Of a stretch of 64,000 nt of DNA, positions 53,036 to 61,870 are shown one piece after another. The position numbers and the translations under genes were made by a program. Below the pieces are notes generated by a model that had not been told where the DNA came from, searched no databases, and saw only the letters and a program-made list of their open reading frames with translations. Source of the stretch: Paracoccaceae bacterium (lineage in GTDB: Bacteria; Pseudomonadota; Alphaproteobacteria; Rhodobacterales; Rhodobacteraceae); contig JAFGXY010000009.1 of the NCBI GenBank assembly GCA_016936395.1, positions 21,209 to 85,208 on the forward strand, written 5' to 3'. Each line of letters begins with the position of its first letter. Position 1 is the stretch's first letter.

Positions 53036-53812
53036 TTACACCACCCGGTTGACCATCAGCCGCTTGATCTCGGCAATCGCCTTGGCCGGGTTCAACCCCT
53101 TGGGGCAGGTCTTGGTGCAGTTCATGATCGTGTGGCAACGATACAGCTTGAACGGGTCTTCCAAGGCATCCAACCGTTCCCCCGTCGCCTCGTCGCGGCT
53201 GTCGATGATCCAGCGATAGGCATGCAGCAAGGCCGCTGGCCCAAGGTATTTGTCGCCGTTCCACCAATAGGACGGGCAGGCCGTGCTGCACGATGCGCAC
53301 ATCACGCATTCATAAAGCCCGTCCAGCTTTTCGCGGTCCTCGATCGACTGGCGCCATTCCTTTTCGGGGCGGTTTGTCTTGGTCTCCAGCCAGGGCATGA
53401 TGCTGGCATGCTGGGCGTAGAAATGCGTCAGGTCCGGCACCAGATCCTTGATCACCTCAAGATGCGGCAGCGGATAGATCTTGATGTCGCCCTTCACCTC
53501 ATCCAGCCCGTAAATGCAGGCCAGCGTGTTGATGCCATCGATGTTCATCGCGCAAGATCCGCAAATCCCCTCGCGGCAAGACCGGCGGAAGGTCAAGGTC
53601 GGGTCGATCTCGGTCTTGATCTTGATCAGCGCGTCCAGAACCATCGGGCCGCAGCTGTCCATATCGACGAAATAGGTGTCAACCTGCGGGTTCTTGCCGT
53701 CTTCGGGGTTCCAGCGATAGATCTGGAACTTGCGCACATTCTTGCCCTCGGGCTTGGGCCAAGTCTTGCCGGTGCGGATTTGGCTGTTCTTGGGAAGTGT
53801 AAGCTGGACCAT
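53036..53812 (-). CDS. sdhB: Succinate dehydrogenase iron-sulfur subunit
   Basis: SdhB passes electrons from SdhA flavin to quinone in respiratory complex II. The 258-residue protein has the three cluster motifs: 2Fe-2S ([21 protein letters not shown]), 4Fe-4S ([16 protein letters not shown]) and 3Fe-4S ([17 protein letters not shown]). AAGGGA precedes the ATG. It lies 3 nt after a small lipoprotein gene and is separated from sdhA by four non-SDH genes, unusual for an otherwise standard operon. Confidence 0.97.
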   Translation of the reverse strand: MVQLTLPKNSQIRTGKTWPKPEGKNVRKFQIYRWNPEDGKNPQVDTYFVDMDSCGPMVLDALIKIKTEIDPTLTFRRSCREGICGSCAMNIDGINTLACIYGLDEVKGDIKIYPLPHLEVIKDLVPDLTHFYAQHASIMPWLETKTNRPEKEWRQSIEDREKLDGLYECVMCASCSTACPSYWWNGDKYLGPAALLHAYRWIIDSRDEATGERLDALEDPFKLYRCHTIMNCTKTCPKGLNPAKAIAEIKRLMVNRVV

Positions 53813-53815
53813 GGG

Positions 53816-54106
53816 TTATCCCTTCCATTCCGGGAATGAATAGAGCGGGCGGCTTGGCACCTGCCCGGATTTCTGAAACACGCAAGAATCGTAGACCGAA
53901 GACGGATCGCGCCCGGCAAGATAGTCTGAGGTGACCTCCAGCTTCAGGCTGGCGGTGGCGCGGCCATTCGACCCGACACCCACCCCCAGCTCGCCGCGCG
54001 GTTGTTGGGCCAGACGGGCGCGATCAAGGCATTGCCGTTCGGCCTCTGGCAACGGGACCGGGCCACAAGCCGCCAGAAGAACCGCAAGCGGCACAAGGCG
54101 CATCAT
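53816..54106 (-). CDS. Small lipoprotein in the sdh operon
   Basis: This is a 96-residue predicted lipoprotein (MMRLVPLAVLLAACGPVPLPEAERQCLDRARLAQQPRGELGVGVGSNG) with lipobox LLAAC. The ATG overlaps the stop of the preceding gene (ATGA). The rest (ATASLKLEVTSDYLAGRDPSSVYDSCVFQKSG) resembles short envelope lipoproteins seen near sdh genes in related bacteria, as far as can be recalled. Two further cysteines could pair in the periplasm. The function is unknown. Confidence 0.75.
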   Translation of the reverse strand: MMRLVPLAVLLAACGPVPLPEAERQCLDRARLAQQPRGELGVGVGSNGRATASLKLEVTSDYLAGRDPSSVYDSCVFQKSGQVPSRPLYSFPEWKG

Positions 54107-54453
54107 GGCAGCACCGGCGGCACACCACTGGCGGCAAAGCAGGCGGCGGTTTCGGGGCGAATGGCAATGGCGCGGATGTTGGCCTTGGTGGTGGTTCCCG
54201 CCACCACGCCCACATCGCGCATCAACGCCTGCACTTCGGCAGCCGTGGCGTTGCGGACGATGCAATCGGTGGCCTTTTGCGCCACGGGTGTCGGCATGGC
54301 ATTTTGCACCACCGGCAGCACGACAGAGGCCGCCGCCTTGCGGCCAATACTGTCCGCCACCTGCTGCCGATCGCAGGCAGACACCAACGCAACGCACCCC
54401 AGCCCCATCAGGACTTTGAACCTTGCAGCGCGAACGTGATCCAAGGACTTCAT
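54103..54453 (-). CDS. Hypothetical lipoprotein in the sdh operon
   Basis: This is a 116-residue protein starting MKSLDHVRAARFKVLMGLGCVALVSACDRQQVAD at 54453, with a lipobox-like LVSAC. The start overlaps the glycosyltransferase stop by one base (TGATG). The mature part is Ala/Val-rich (KAAASVVLPVVQNAMPTPVAQKATDCIVRNATAAEVQALMRDVG) with two more cysteines (DCIV and AACF) that could form a disulfide. No family was recognised. Confidence 0.7.
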   Translation of the reverse strand: MKSLDHVRAARFKVLMGLGCVALVSACDRQQVADSIGRKAAASVVLPVVQNAMPTPVAQKATDCIVRNATAAEVQALMRDVGVVAGTTTKANIRAIAIRPETAACFAASGVPPVLP

Positions 54454-55205
54454 CAGATACCCACCGATCTGGGCACATAGGTATCCCGTCCCTTTACTTT
54501 GAACGCGTATGTCCAGATTTCGTCGGCAACGTGCCGGAAATGCTTGCTCGTAAAGCTGTTGTGAATGGAATCGCCGCCATATCGGCCGACTTTCAACCAA
54601 TCCTGTTTTCGTGGCAGGCATACCGGCGTTATGTCATGAGCAAAACACCAGCGGGCCAGACGCACATCAACGAATTTGCGGCTGTCACGCATGAAGTCAT
54701 AGGGCGGCGCATCGCGGCCACGCAGGATGGCTGAATTTGTTGCGATCTGGTCCATGATCTTCGGACGATCAAGCTCGTTGTTGCAGGCAATGATGTCACG
54801 ATGGGCAGCAATACGATGTGGTCGATAGGCCAGATACTTGATCGGGCGACGCAGCGTGGGTCGGGTATAAAGCGAGCCGTGGTACCCACCCAGCCATCGG
54901 CCGGGACCGAGCGCCTCGAACCTTTCAACGGTTCTTTCAATGAAGTCGATGCCGGGATGAATGTCGTCATCGACATAAAAAACCGTGTCTTCCGGATCGG
55001 GCGCAACATAGAATTTCCCGACATCCATCGTGTTTTCGTGCGGAATGACAGGATTGACATTGCCAAGCGCCGCAAGTTCCAAAGGAACCTCGGCATACTC
55101 GTTCAAGATCACATTGATCCTGTCCACCTGCGGCGCAAGGGCGGCCACCACATCAAGAAGCCCGTCCCTGCGTGGCGGATAGGTTGCAAGGTTGGCGACG
55201 ATCAT
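54453..55205 (-). CDS. GT-A-type glycosyltransferase-like protein
   Basis: This is a 250-residue protein with a nucleotide-sugar-binding fold. It shows MIVANLATYPPRRDGLLDVVAALAPQVDRINVILNEY, the metal-binding acidic motif VFYVDDDIHPGIDFIERTVERFE, WLGGYHGSLYTRP and a C-terminal DWLKVGRYGGDSIHNSF. No membrane segment is present. The start overlaps the methyltransferase stop (ATGA). The base composition is clearly lower in GC than the flanking sdh genes. The acceptor is unknown; a surface glycan or lipid is likely. Confidence 0.72.
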   Translation of the reverse strand: MIVANLATYPPRRDGLLDVVAALAPQVDRINVILNEYAEVPLELAALGNVNPVIPHENTMDVGKFYVAPDPEDTVFYVDDDIHPGIDFIERTVERFEALGPGRWLGGYHGSLYTRPTLRRPIKYLAYRPHRIAAHRDIIACNNELDRPKIMDQIATNSAILRGRDAPPYDFMRDSRKFVDVRLARWCFAHDITPVCLPRKQDWLKVGRYGGDSIHNSFTSKHFRHVADEIWTYAFKVKGRDTYVPRSVGI

Positions 55206-55858
55206 TTGCCAGTCCCCGCAGGCTTTTCAAACAGCTTGAAATGGGCAAAGGATGTTTCCTTGGCGTTTGACCCCTGCTGCATCGGGAAAGGATGCGAAAA
55301 CGCCTCAAGACACACAAACTCGGGCGCGTTTGCGCCGATCCACTCGGAATAGGCGCGGTGCCGGACATGAGGTGCCTTGGTCACGGCATCGTGGTCTGAA
55401 CTGAAGATCAGCATGTAACGCGATGTCGCCCGGATCAGGTTGTGCATATAGCTTTCAAAGACCTGATCTTCTACCAGATGATAAATCACATCCTGAGAAA
55501 GCGTGAGCTCCGCCTGAATTGGCCTGAGGTCAAATTCTGCATCGGTCAGGAACCGCCATTTCGGACGCTGGACAAAACGCGCGCGGCAGGAAGCCACGAC
55601 AGAGTCGCTGATGTCGATCCCGATGTAGGTGTCGATATCCAGCAAGCTTGCTTGATTGCCATCACCACTGCCAAATTCGATGACGGTGGAAACAGCCCGG
55701 TCCTTGACGATTCCATTGACAATCTTTGCCTTGTAATCGGCAAGCCGACCATAAGACCCGGCACCTGATGTGCCGCCCTCGGCATAGCGCGCCTGCCAGT
55801 AGTCCTTCGAATTGAAGGCTGACTGCCTCTTGCCAAAAAGACTGTCGAGAAACCGCAT
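55202..55858 (-). CDS. SAM-dependent class I methyltransferase
   Basis: This is a 218-residue methyltransferase with SAM motif I VIEFGSGDGNQASLLDID, acidic motif II IGIDISDSVVASCRARF and the LTLSQDVIYHLVEDQVFESYMHNLIRATSRYMLIF region. Its ATG overlaps the sdhA stop by one base (TGATG), so it is translationally coupled to complex II. The codon choice and AT content (one 60-base line at 55441 is about 37% GC) are unlike the neighbours. It is probably paired with the following glycosyltransferase to build a methylated sugar structure; this is inference. Confidence 0.75.
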   Translation of the reverse strand: MRFLDSLFGKRQSAFNSKDYWQARYAEGGTSGAGSYGRLADYKAKIVNGIVKDRAVSTVIEFGSGDGNQASLLDIDTYIGIDISDSVVASCRARFVQRPKWRFLTDAEFDLRPIQAELTLSQDVIYHLVEDQVFESYMHNLIRATSRYMLIFSSDHDAVTKAPHVRHRAYSEWIGANAPEFVCLEAFSHPFPMQQGSNAKETSFAHFKLFEKPAGTGK

Positions 55859-57660
55859 CAGAACTTCCGCTCGGCCGGGGCGATCTTTTTCAGGCTGATC
55901 CCGCCCTCGGCCTCGGTGGTCAGCGGGTCAAGATGCACGGCGCGATAAGCCAGCGTCACCTTGGCACCATCGACATAGGCCAGCGAGTGCTTACGCCAAT
56001 TGGCATCATCGCGGGTCGGGTAGTCTTCGTGGGCATGCGCCCCCCGGCTTTCAGTGCGGGCATGCGCGCCATAGATGGTGGCCAGCGCGTTCGGCATCAG
56101 GTTGGCCAGTTCCAGCGTTTCCATCAGGTCGCTGTTCCACACCAGGCTGCGGTCGGTCACCTTCAGATCGCCCATCTTGCCGGCGATCTCGGTCATCTTG
56201 CGCTCACCCTCGGCCAGCGTCTTGTCGGTGCGGAACACCGCCGCATCGGCCTGCATGGTCTTTTGCATCTCAAGCCGCAGCGCCGCGGTCGGGGTCGCCC
56301 CGTCGGCGTGGCGCAGCGCATCAAAGCGCGACAGGCATTTGTCCACCTCGGCCTTGTTGGTGGCAGGCACGGCGGACGCCCGGTCCACCACATGCCCCGC
56401 CCGAATGGCGGCCGCACGGCCAAACACCACAAGGTCGATCAGGCTGTTCGATCCCAGCCGGTTCGCGCCATGCACCGAGGCACAGCCCGCCTCGCCCACC
56501 GCCATCAGGCCGGGGAAGATCGCGTCGGGCGCATCAGCGGTGGGGTTCAACACCTCGCCCCAATAGTTGGTGGGGATACCGCCCATGTTGTAATGCACGG
56601 TAGGCAACACCGGGATCGGTTCCTTGGTCAGGTCCACCCCGGCAAAAATCCGCGCACTTTCCGAAATGCCCGGCAGCCGCAGGTCCAGCGTTTCCTTGGG
56701 CAAATGGTTCAGGTTCAGGTGGATATGGTCGCCATGCGCGCCCACGCCGCGGCCTTCGCGGATCTCGATGGTCATGCAGCGGCTGACATAATCGCGCGGC
56801 GCCAGATCCTTGTAGGTGGGGGCATAGCGCTCCATGAACCGCTCGCCGTTGGCATTGGTCAGATAGCCGCCTTCGCCGCGCGCGCCTTCGGTGATCAGGC
56901 AGCCGGCACCGTAAATCCCGGTCGGGTGGAACTGCACGAATTCCATGTCCTGCAAGGCAAGGCCTGCGCGCGCCACCATGCCGCCGCCATCGCCGGTGCA
57001 GGTATGGGCACTGGTCGCGCTGAAATAGGCCCGGCCATAGCCGCCGGTGGCCAGCACCACCATCTTGGCGTTGAACACATGGATCGTGCCGTCATCCAGC
57101 TTCCACGCCACCACGCCGGTGCAGCGGCCATCGGTGATGATCAGGTCCAGCGCAAAGTATTCGATGTAGAATTCGGCATTGTTCTTCAGGCTTTGGCCAT
57201 ACAGCGTGTGCAAAATGGCGTGGCCAGTGCGGTCGGCTGCAGCACAGGTGCGCTGCACCGGCGGGCCCTCGCCATATTCGGTGGTGTGGCCGCCGAACGG
57301 GCGCTGATAAATCTTGCCCTCTTCGGTGCGCGAAAACGGCACGCCGTAGTGTTCAAGCTCATACACCGCCTTGGGCGCCTCACGCGCAAGATATTCCATC
57401 GCGTCGGTATCGCCCAGCCAGTCAGACCCCTTGACGGTGTCATACATATGCCATTGCCACGAATCCGGCCCCATGTTGCCAAGGCTGGCCGCGATGCCGC
57501 CCTGTGCGGCCACGGTATGGCTGCGCGTCGGGAACACCTTGGTCACGCAAGCCGTGCGCAGCCCCTGTTCGGCCATGCCCAGCGTCGCGCGCAGGCCTGC
57601 GCCACCGGCGCCCACCACGACCACATCATAGTCGTGCACTTCATACGGATAAGCGGTCAT
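55858..57660 (-). CDS. sdhA: Succinate dehydrogenase flavoprotein subunit
   Basis: SdhA oxidises succinate to fumarate. The start [26 protein letters not shown] (57660) has AAGGA upstream. The 600-residue protein has the FAD motif GAGGAG (17-22), the covalently flavinylated His48 in [12 protein letters not shown], the [23 protein letters not shown] substrate loop with its catalytic Arg nearby, and the C-terminal [26 protein letters not shown] region. It follows sdhD by 10 nt. Confidence 0.97.
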   Translation of the reverse strand: MTAYPYEVHDYDVVVVGAGGAGLRATLGMAEQGLRTACVTKVFPTRSHTVAAQGGIAASLGNMGPDSWQWHMYDTVKGSDWLGDTDAMEYLAREAPKAVYELEHYGVPFSRTEEGKIYQRPFGGHTTEYGEGPPVQRTCAAADRTGHAILHTLYGQSLKNNAEFYIEYFALDLIITDGRCTGVVAWKLDDGTIHVFNAKMVVLATGGYGRAYFSATSAHTCTGDGGGMVARAGLALQDMEFVQFHPTGIYGAGCLITEGARGEGGYLTNANGERFMERYAPTYKDLAPRDYVSRCMTIEIREGRGVGAHGDHIHLNLNHLPKETLDLRLPGISESARIFAGVDLTKEPIPVLPTVHYNMGGIPTNYWGEVLNPTADAPDAIFPGLMAVGEAGCASVHGANRLGSNSLIDLVVFGRAAAIRAGHVVDRASAVPATNKAEVDKCLSRFDALRHADGATPTAALRLEMQKTMQADAAVFRTDKTLAEGERKMTEIAGKMGDLKVTDRSLVWNSDLMETLELANLMPNALATIYGAHARTESRGAHAHEDYPTRDDANWRKHSLAYVDGAKVTLAYRAVHLDPLTTEAEGGISLKKIAPAERKF

Positions 57661-57670
57661 CTTGGTTCCT

Positions 57671-58042
57671 TCACAAGGCCATGCGCGCCAAGGCAAACAG
57701 CCCGGTCGCCGCCACCATCCAGGCAATCGCCGTCATGCCGATGACGGCCATCTTTCGGGTCGAGCCGCTGGTATAATCACCCAGCATCATCGTCGCCCCA
57801 CCGATGAAATGGCGCATCCCCACCACCAGCAACAGCGCTGTCACTATGGCCGGAAACGGATGCGAAAAGGTTTCGACCACCTCATCGCGGGTGCCACCAA
57901 GGGCCGAGCCGAAGATGTAAAGCCAGACCGGCAGCAAGAACGCCAGCCCGACCGACGATATCTGCATCGACCAATGATGCTCGGTTCCGGTGCCCGACGC
58001 GCCCTTGCCATCGGCGCGCTTGCGATCTGTGATGTAGCGCAT
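57671..58042 (-). CDS. sdhD: Succinate dehydrogenase membrane anchor subunit
   Basis: This is a 123-residue three-helix anchor of complex II. The haem/quinone region is seen as [25 protein letters not shown]. The N terminus ([42 protein letters not shown]) carries the conserved HHW motif of SdhD before the first helix. It lies between sdhC (10-nt gap) and sdhA (10-nt gap). Confidence 0.95.
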   Translation of the reverse strand: MRYITDRKRADGKGASGTGTEHHWSMQISSVGLAFLLPVWLYIFGSALGGTRDEVVETFSHPFPAIVTALLLVVGMRHFIGGATMMLGDYTSGSTRKMAVIGMTAIAWMVAATGLFALARMAL

Positions 58043-58052
58043 CCTTGCCCCC

Positions 58053-58439
58053 TTATTGAACCAAAATGATGGTGATCAGGGTCAGCACGACCGATCCACC
58101 GATCATCACCATCCCCAGCATCTCGGCGGTCTTGATCTCAAGCCCTTTTCCTGCGTCGAAATACAGGTGCCGCAGGCCGGCAAGGTAGTGATACCACACC
58201 GCCCAGGCCGAGGCCGCAAACACCAGATCGCCGAACCAGCTGGTCACCACCGCATTGGCCGTGGCGAAATAGTCGGGGCCAACGGCTGCTGCCAACAACC
58301 ACCACACGGCCAAAACCACCGACACGATCAGCGCGTTGCCGGTGATGCGGGCCAGGATTGAGGTGATCGAGGTCAGTTGCGGGCGGTAGATCTGCAAATG
58401 CGGCGACAAGGGCCGCTTGACCTGTTTGACGTCTGCCAT
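58053..58439 (-). CDS. sdhC: Succinate dehydrogenase cytochrome b556 subunit
   Basis: This is a 128-residue haem-b-binding membrane subunit of complex II. The ATG at 58439 (MADVKQVKRPLSPHLQIYRPQLTSITSILARITGNAL) is preceded by AAGGGAACCGAG; the longer ORF start would place this Shine-Dalgarno inside the gene. Landmarks are the SPHLQIYRP motif, HRITG-like ARITGN and the haem-ligand region WYHYLAGLRHLYFDAGKG. It is the first gene of the sdh operon. Confidence 0.95.
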   Translation of the reverse strand: MADVKQVKRPLSPHLQIYRPQLTSITSILARITGNALIVSVVLAVWWLLAAAVGPDYFATANAVVTSWFGDLVFAASAWAVWYHYLAGLRHLYFDAGKGLEIKTAEMLGMVMIGGSVVLTLITIILVQ

Positions 58440-58594
58440 CTCGGTTCCCTTCATCGCTGGCGAGACCGTCTGTCATCCGGTCCAAGGCATGCTGTCATCT
58501 TACCGTCAACGAATAGCGCTTTTTTTAGACCTGTCACGCGCGAAGATGGTGCAGATGCAGCATTTTCTCGCTTTCACAGCAGAATTCTTGGGTT

Positions 58595-58624
58595 TGTGAT
58601 CACGAAATTTCTGGCTGTGATCAC
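58595..58624. promoter_or_regulatory. Tandem palindromic sites upstream of sdhC
   Basis: TGTGATCAC occurs twice, at 58595-58603 and 58616-58624, with starts 21 bp apart (two helical turns). Each contains the perfect palindrome GTGATCAC. They lie about 156-185 bp upstream of the sdhC start and just after the mch stop. Two same-face sites suggest a cooperative dimeric regulator. The regulator is not identified. Confidence 0.55.
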
Positions 58625-58676
58625 ACTTTGCCCGGCGGTCCCGCCTGTGCAGCCAGACCTTGCCACCCTTGCCGCA

Positions 58677-59702
58677 TCACAGCGGCAGCAGTGCCCAATA
58701 GTCCAGATCCAGAAGCACCTCGGGCAAATACTTGCCATCTTCGCCGCGCAAGGCCCCCGGCTGCCCTTTGGTCGCCACCAGCCGCAACCGGATGGCCCCC
58801 ACACCGGGGCTGTCGGTTTCTGCCTTGTCCAGCACCTGTGACCACGCCCGCACGGTATCGCCCGCGAAACATGGGTTGGCGTGGCTGCCCGCATTCAGCG
58901 CCACAATCATCTGCGCATTGGCCAGGCCGTTGAACGACAGCGCCCGCGCCATGCTGATGACATGGCCACCATAGATCAGCCGCCGGCCATCTTCGCGCGC
59001 GGTCGCGTCGAAATGCACCTTGGCGGTGTTCTGCCACAGGCGCGTGGCCAACATGTGCTCGGCCTCCTCGACGGTCACGCCATCGACGTGGTCAATCACC
59101 TCGCCCGCCACATAGTCGCCCCAGCGGTGCGGCTCACCGGCCAAGGTGAAATCATAGCGGGAAAAATCCAGCCGCTTGGGAATGAGCAGCGCTTCGGGCA
59201 CCACGACGCTGGCCAGTTGCGGCACCACAGCCCCCGGCGCGGGCGCATCCATGCGGTTCTTGCGCACCATCACCCAGCGGACATATTCCAGCACCGGCTT
59301 GTCGTCCTGATTGAACCCCCTGGTGCGGACGTAGACCACGCCCGACTTGCCGTTCGAGTTTTCCTTCAGCCCGATCACCGTGCTTTCGCTGCGCAAGGTA
59401 TCGCCCGGATAGACCGGCAGCAGCCACCGCCCCTCGGCATAGCCAAGGTTGGCAATGGCATTCAGGCTGATATCCGGCACGGTCTTGCCAAACACCGTAT
59501 GAAACGCCAGCAGATCGTCAAACGGTGCCGCGGGCAGGCCGCAGCCTTGGGCAAACTGGTCGGACGAATGCAGCGCGTGACGGGCGGGATAAAGCGCGTG
59601 ATACAGCGCCCGTTCGCCCCCCGACAGCGTGCGCGGCACGGCATGGGTGATCGTCTCACCCAGACGGTAATCCTCAAAAAAGCGGCCCGGATTGGTTTTC
59701 AT
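58677..59702 (-). CDS. mch: Mesaconyl-CoA hydratase
   Basis: Mch hydrates mesaconyl-CoA to (2R,3S)-beta-methylmalyl-CoA in the ethylmalonyl-CoA pathway. The start MKTNPGRFFEDYRLGETITHAVPRTLS (59702) has GGAGAA upstream; a TTG further up is unlikely. The 341-residue protein has two MaoC-type hot-dog halves, with LAFHTVFGKTVPDISLNAIANLGYAEGRWL and, in the second half, LIYGGHVISMARALSFNGLANAQMIVALNAGSHANPCFAGDTVRAWSQVLD. Its neighbours sdhCDAB and mcl2 match the known Rhodobacter arrangement. Confidence 0.93.
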   Translation of the reverse strand: MKTNPGRFFEDYRLGETITHAVPRTLSGGERALYHALYPARHALHSSDQFAQGCGLPAAPFDDLLAFHTVFGKTVPDISLNAIANLGYAEGRWLLPVYPGDTLRSESTVIGLKENSNGKSGVVYVRTRGFNQDDKPVLEYVRWVMVRKNRMDAPAPGAVVPQLASVVVPEALLIPKRLDFSRYDFTLAGEPHRWGDYVAGEVIDHVDGVTVEEAEHMLATRLWQNTAKVHFDATAREDGRRLIYGGHVISMARALSFNGLANAQMIVALNAGSHANPCFAGDTVRAWSQVLDKAETDSPGVGAIRLRLVATKGQPGALRGEDGKYLPEVLLDLDYWALLPL

Positions 59703-59726
59703 GCGTTTCTCCAACGAACCTGCGCC

Positions 59727-59945
59727 CTAGTGATCGCCCAATTTGATGTCGGGCGTGTAACTGCCGGGCACCTCTTTCACCGCGGCCTGCCCGCAGCGCA
59801 TGACACCCCTTGCTGCGTCAAACGCATAGGTGGGATCACCATGCAGCGACCAGCCCTGATTCAATGCCGCCGTCACCTTGTGACAAAACGCCGATGTGTC
59901 ATCTTCGGACAAGAACCGATACAGGATCAAGCGCTTGTTCCCCAA
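59727..59945 (-). CDS. DUF1737 small protein
   Basis: This is a 72-residue protein with the short DUF1737 pattern LYRFLSEDDTSAFCHKVTAALNQGWSLHGDPTYAFDAARGVMRCGQAAVKE. It lies in the gap between mch and the NnrU-like gene on the same strand and overlaps the latter by 19 nt (59927-59945), consistent with one transcript. The role is unknown. Confidence 0.75.
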   Translation of the reverse strand: MGNKRLILYRFLSEDDTSAFCHKVTAALNQGWSLHGDPTYAFDAARGVMRCGQAAVKEVPGSYTPDIKLGDH

Positions 59946-60481
59946 GGTTGCACGCCCAGCCAGTAATGGATCAGCATCACCACCGCCACCACGACCAGCG
60001 TTCCAGCAAGGGCGAACAGCTCAAACTTGGCAGGCTTTGGCGTGGGCGGCGTCCAGGTCGGTTGCGCCCGATTGATCACGATCACCGACACCACCGCCCA
60101 GGCCAGCAGCCCGCCAAACAGCACAAGACTGGCCACATCGCCGTTCACAAGAAGGTGCGCGATGGCCCAGGTGTTGAACCCGGCCAGTTGCGGGTGCCGG
60201 ACCTTGCGGGTGATCGCGGTTTTCATACCCGAGGCCGCATAGAAGTAGAAGGCAAGGATCATCAGCAGGTTGTTGACATGGGTCAGAAACGCCGGCGGCG
60301 TCCCGACCTCGATCACGGCGGCGCTGCGATAGCCCACCACCATAAGCACCACCGACAACAAAAGCAGGCCCGTGGCCAGCAACTTGCCGTTGTTTCCCAT
60401 CGCCTCGCGTTGGGCAGGGGCCACGCGTTTGAACAGATGCGCCGCCCACCACAGGGCAACTCCAAGGATCAGAACAGTCAT
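59927..60481 (-). CDS. NnrU-family membrane protein
   Basis: This is a 184-residue inner-membrane protein with about five helices: MTVLILGVALWWAAHLFKRVAPAQREAMGN, LLATGLLLLSVVLMVVGYRS, MKTAITRKVRHPQLAGFNTWAIAHLLVNGDVASLVLFGGLLAWAVVSVIVINR. The RHPQLAGFNTWAIAHLLVNGD segment is the family signature; NnrU was first noted in nitric-oxide metabolism loci and is related to isoprenylcysteine methyltransferase-like folds. It sits between mcl2 and mch, probably only as an operon passenger. Confidence 0.85.
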   Translation of the reverse strand: MTVLILGVALWWAAHLFKRVAPAQREAMGNNGKLLATGLLLLSVVLMVVGYRSAAVIEVGTPPAFLTHVNNLLMILAFYFYAASGMKTAITRKVRHPQLAGFNTWAIAHLLVNGDVASLVLFGGLLAWAVVSVIVINRAQPTWTPPTPKPAKFELFALAGTLVVVAVVMLIHYWLGVQPWGTSA

Positions 60482-60517
60482 CGCAAACCTCCGGCTATGT
60501 TGCGGCGCACCTTGGCG

Positions 60518-61372
60518 CTATTCGGCCATCGCCGCAATTGCTTCGGCCTTGGCGAGGGTGGTTTTTGCGGTCACGATGTGCAGGTTTTCGACGATCTTGC
60601 CATCGACCACCGCCACCGCCTGCCCCTGCGCCATCGCCGTATCAAAGGCCGCGATTTGCCGACGGGCCAGATCGACCTCGGCCTCGCTGGGGGCAAAGGC
60701 GGCATTGGCGATGTCCAACTGCATCGGGTGGATCAGGGTCTTGCCGTCAAAGCCCATGTCACGGCCCTGATAACATTCGGCACGCAGGCCATCATCATCC
60801 TTGAAGGCATTGTAGACGCCGTCGATGATCACCCGGTGGTGCACCTTGGCCGCCAGCACGCACAGCCCCAGCCCGGTTTGCAAGGGCAGACGGTCAGGCC
60901 GGAAATGGCTGCCCAACTCCTTGGCCAGATCATTGGTGCCCATCACCATGCCCTGCAACGCCGGATTCGCCGCAATCGCTGCCGCGTTCAGCATGCCAAG
61001 CGCGGTTTCCATCATCGCCCACAGCGGCTTGCCCGGCACCACGGCTGCCACCGCATCCAGATCGGCGGGCGTGCTGACCTTGGGGATCAGCACCGCATCC
61101 ACCCCCGGATGGTCGGCAAAGGCCATGGCATCCTCGCGGCCCCAACCGGTGTCAAAACCGTTGATCCGCACGATCCGCGCCCGGCGGCCATAATCTGCGT
61201 GCAAGGCTTCGGCCAAGATCACGCGGGCATGCGGCTTTTCATCCGGGGCAACCGCGTCTTCCAGGTCGAAGATGATCGCATCGGTCGCAAGATCGCGCGC
61301 CTTTTCCAACGCCCGTTCCTTGGAGCCGGGGATATACAGGACCGAGCGGAAGGGGCGGGCTGGTTTGGTCAT
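60518..61372 (-). CDS. mcl2: (3S)-malyl-CoA thioesterase (Mcl2, citrate-lyase beta-like)
   Basis: This is a 284-residue HpcH/HpaI-family enzyme. The start MTKPARPFRSVLYIPGSKERALEKARDLATDAIIFDLEDAVAPDEK matches the Mcl2 branch of Rhodobacter, which hydrolyses (S)-malyl-CoA to malate and CoA; Mcl1 lyases have a longer, different N terminus. The metal-binding acidic residues are in FDLEDAVAP and the barrel segments AMMETALGMLNAA and MGTNDLAKEL. It completes acetyl-CoA plus glyoxylate conversion to malate in the ethylmalonyl-CoA pathway. Lyase activity cannot be excluded from sequence. Confidence 0.85.
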   Translation of the reverse strand: MTKPARPFRSVLYIPGSKERALEKARDLATDAIIFDLEDAVAPDEKPHARVILAEALHADYGRRARIVRINGFDTGWGREDAMAFADHPGVDAVLIPKVSTPADLDAVAAVVPGKPLWAMMETALGMLNAAAIAANPALQGMVMGTNDLAKELGSHFRPDRLPLQTGLGLCVLAAKVHHRVIIDGVYNAFKDDDGLRAECYQGRDMGFDGKTLIHPMQLDIANAAFAPSEAEVDLARRQIAAFDTAMAQGQAVAVVDGKIVENLHIVTAKTTLAKAEAIAAMAE

Positions 61373-61561
61373 GATTCGTCCCTTGGTAACAATCTTGCGC
61401 CCAAAACGCCCAAATCGTCACAATCCGCAAGCGCAAACTTGCCGCGGCGCAGCATTTTCAAGTGTCGTCGGGATTTCGGCTCGGCTTAATGCCCGGAAAT
61501 CCTGATCCAGAAAAAATCTGCACTTACCGGGAACCGAATTCCAGGTCGCTGCGTGGACTCT

Positions 61562-61590
61562 TTGACTCAAAGTCGCTGGCGTGATACAAT
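61562..61590 (+). promoter_or_regulatory. Sigma-70 type promoter of csbD
   Basis: TTGACT (61562-61567), a 17-nt spacer and TACAAT (61585-61590) form a good housekeeping-type promoter. The predicted start is near 61597, about 29 nt before the csbD ATG. A GGAAGA Shine-Dalgarno lies at about 61612-61617. Confidence 0.7.
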
Positions 61591-61625
61591 TTGCAATGAT
61601 AATAATTAATGGAAGAAATATCGTC

Positions 61626-61817
61626 ATGAGCAGCACATCAGATAAAATCGTCGGTATGGCAAATCAGGCCGCCGGCAACGTGAAGCAAGCCATTGGCAAA
61701 GCGACTGACAATCCGAAGCTTGAGGCCGAGGGCATCGCGCAAGAGATCAAGGGCGAAGCCCAGCAATCCGTCGGCAACGCCAAAGACGCCGTAAAAGACA
61801 CCATCGACAAGATCTGA
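61626..61817 (+). CDS. CsbD-family stress-response protein
   Basis: This is a 63-residue CsbD-like protein (MSSTSDKIVGMANQAAGNVKQAIGKATDNPKLEAEGIAQEIKGEAQQSVGNAKDAVKDTI). It is hydrophilic and helical, and in related bacteria is induced by general stress. The ATG at 61626 was preferred to an upstream start at 61581 because of the Shine-Dalgarno, the promoter position and the canonical N terminus. It has its own promoter and intrinsic terminator, so it is an independent transcript. Confidence 0.9.
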   Translation: MSSTSDKIVGMANQAAGNVKQAIGKATDNPKLEAEGIAQEIKGEAQQSVGNAKDAVKDTIDKI

Positions 61818-61844
61818 TCCTTTGCGTTTTTCACGAGTTTGACA

Positions 61845-61870
61845 GGGTGCCTTAACGGGCACCCTTCTTT
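61845..61870 (+). terminator. Intrinsic terminator of csbD
   Basis: A 7-bp stem GGGTGCC/GGCACCC (61845-61851 with 61858-61864), 6-nt loop, is followed by TTCTTT. It lies 28 nt after the csbD stop and reaches the end of the convergent TauE gene (61869). Confidence 0.88.

Noticed and set aside
58595..58624. CRP/FNR-type sites upstream of sdhC
   Set aside because: TGTGATCAC lacks the 6-base (CRP) or 4-base (FNR, TTGAT-N4-ATCAA) spacer between half-sites, so it does not fit either class. It was kept as an unassigned palindrome.
61581..61625. Upstream in-frame start for csbD
   Set aside because: It would place the -10 element TACAAT inside the gene and give an N-terminal extension absent from the family.
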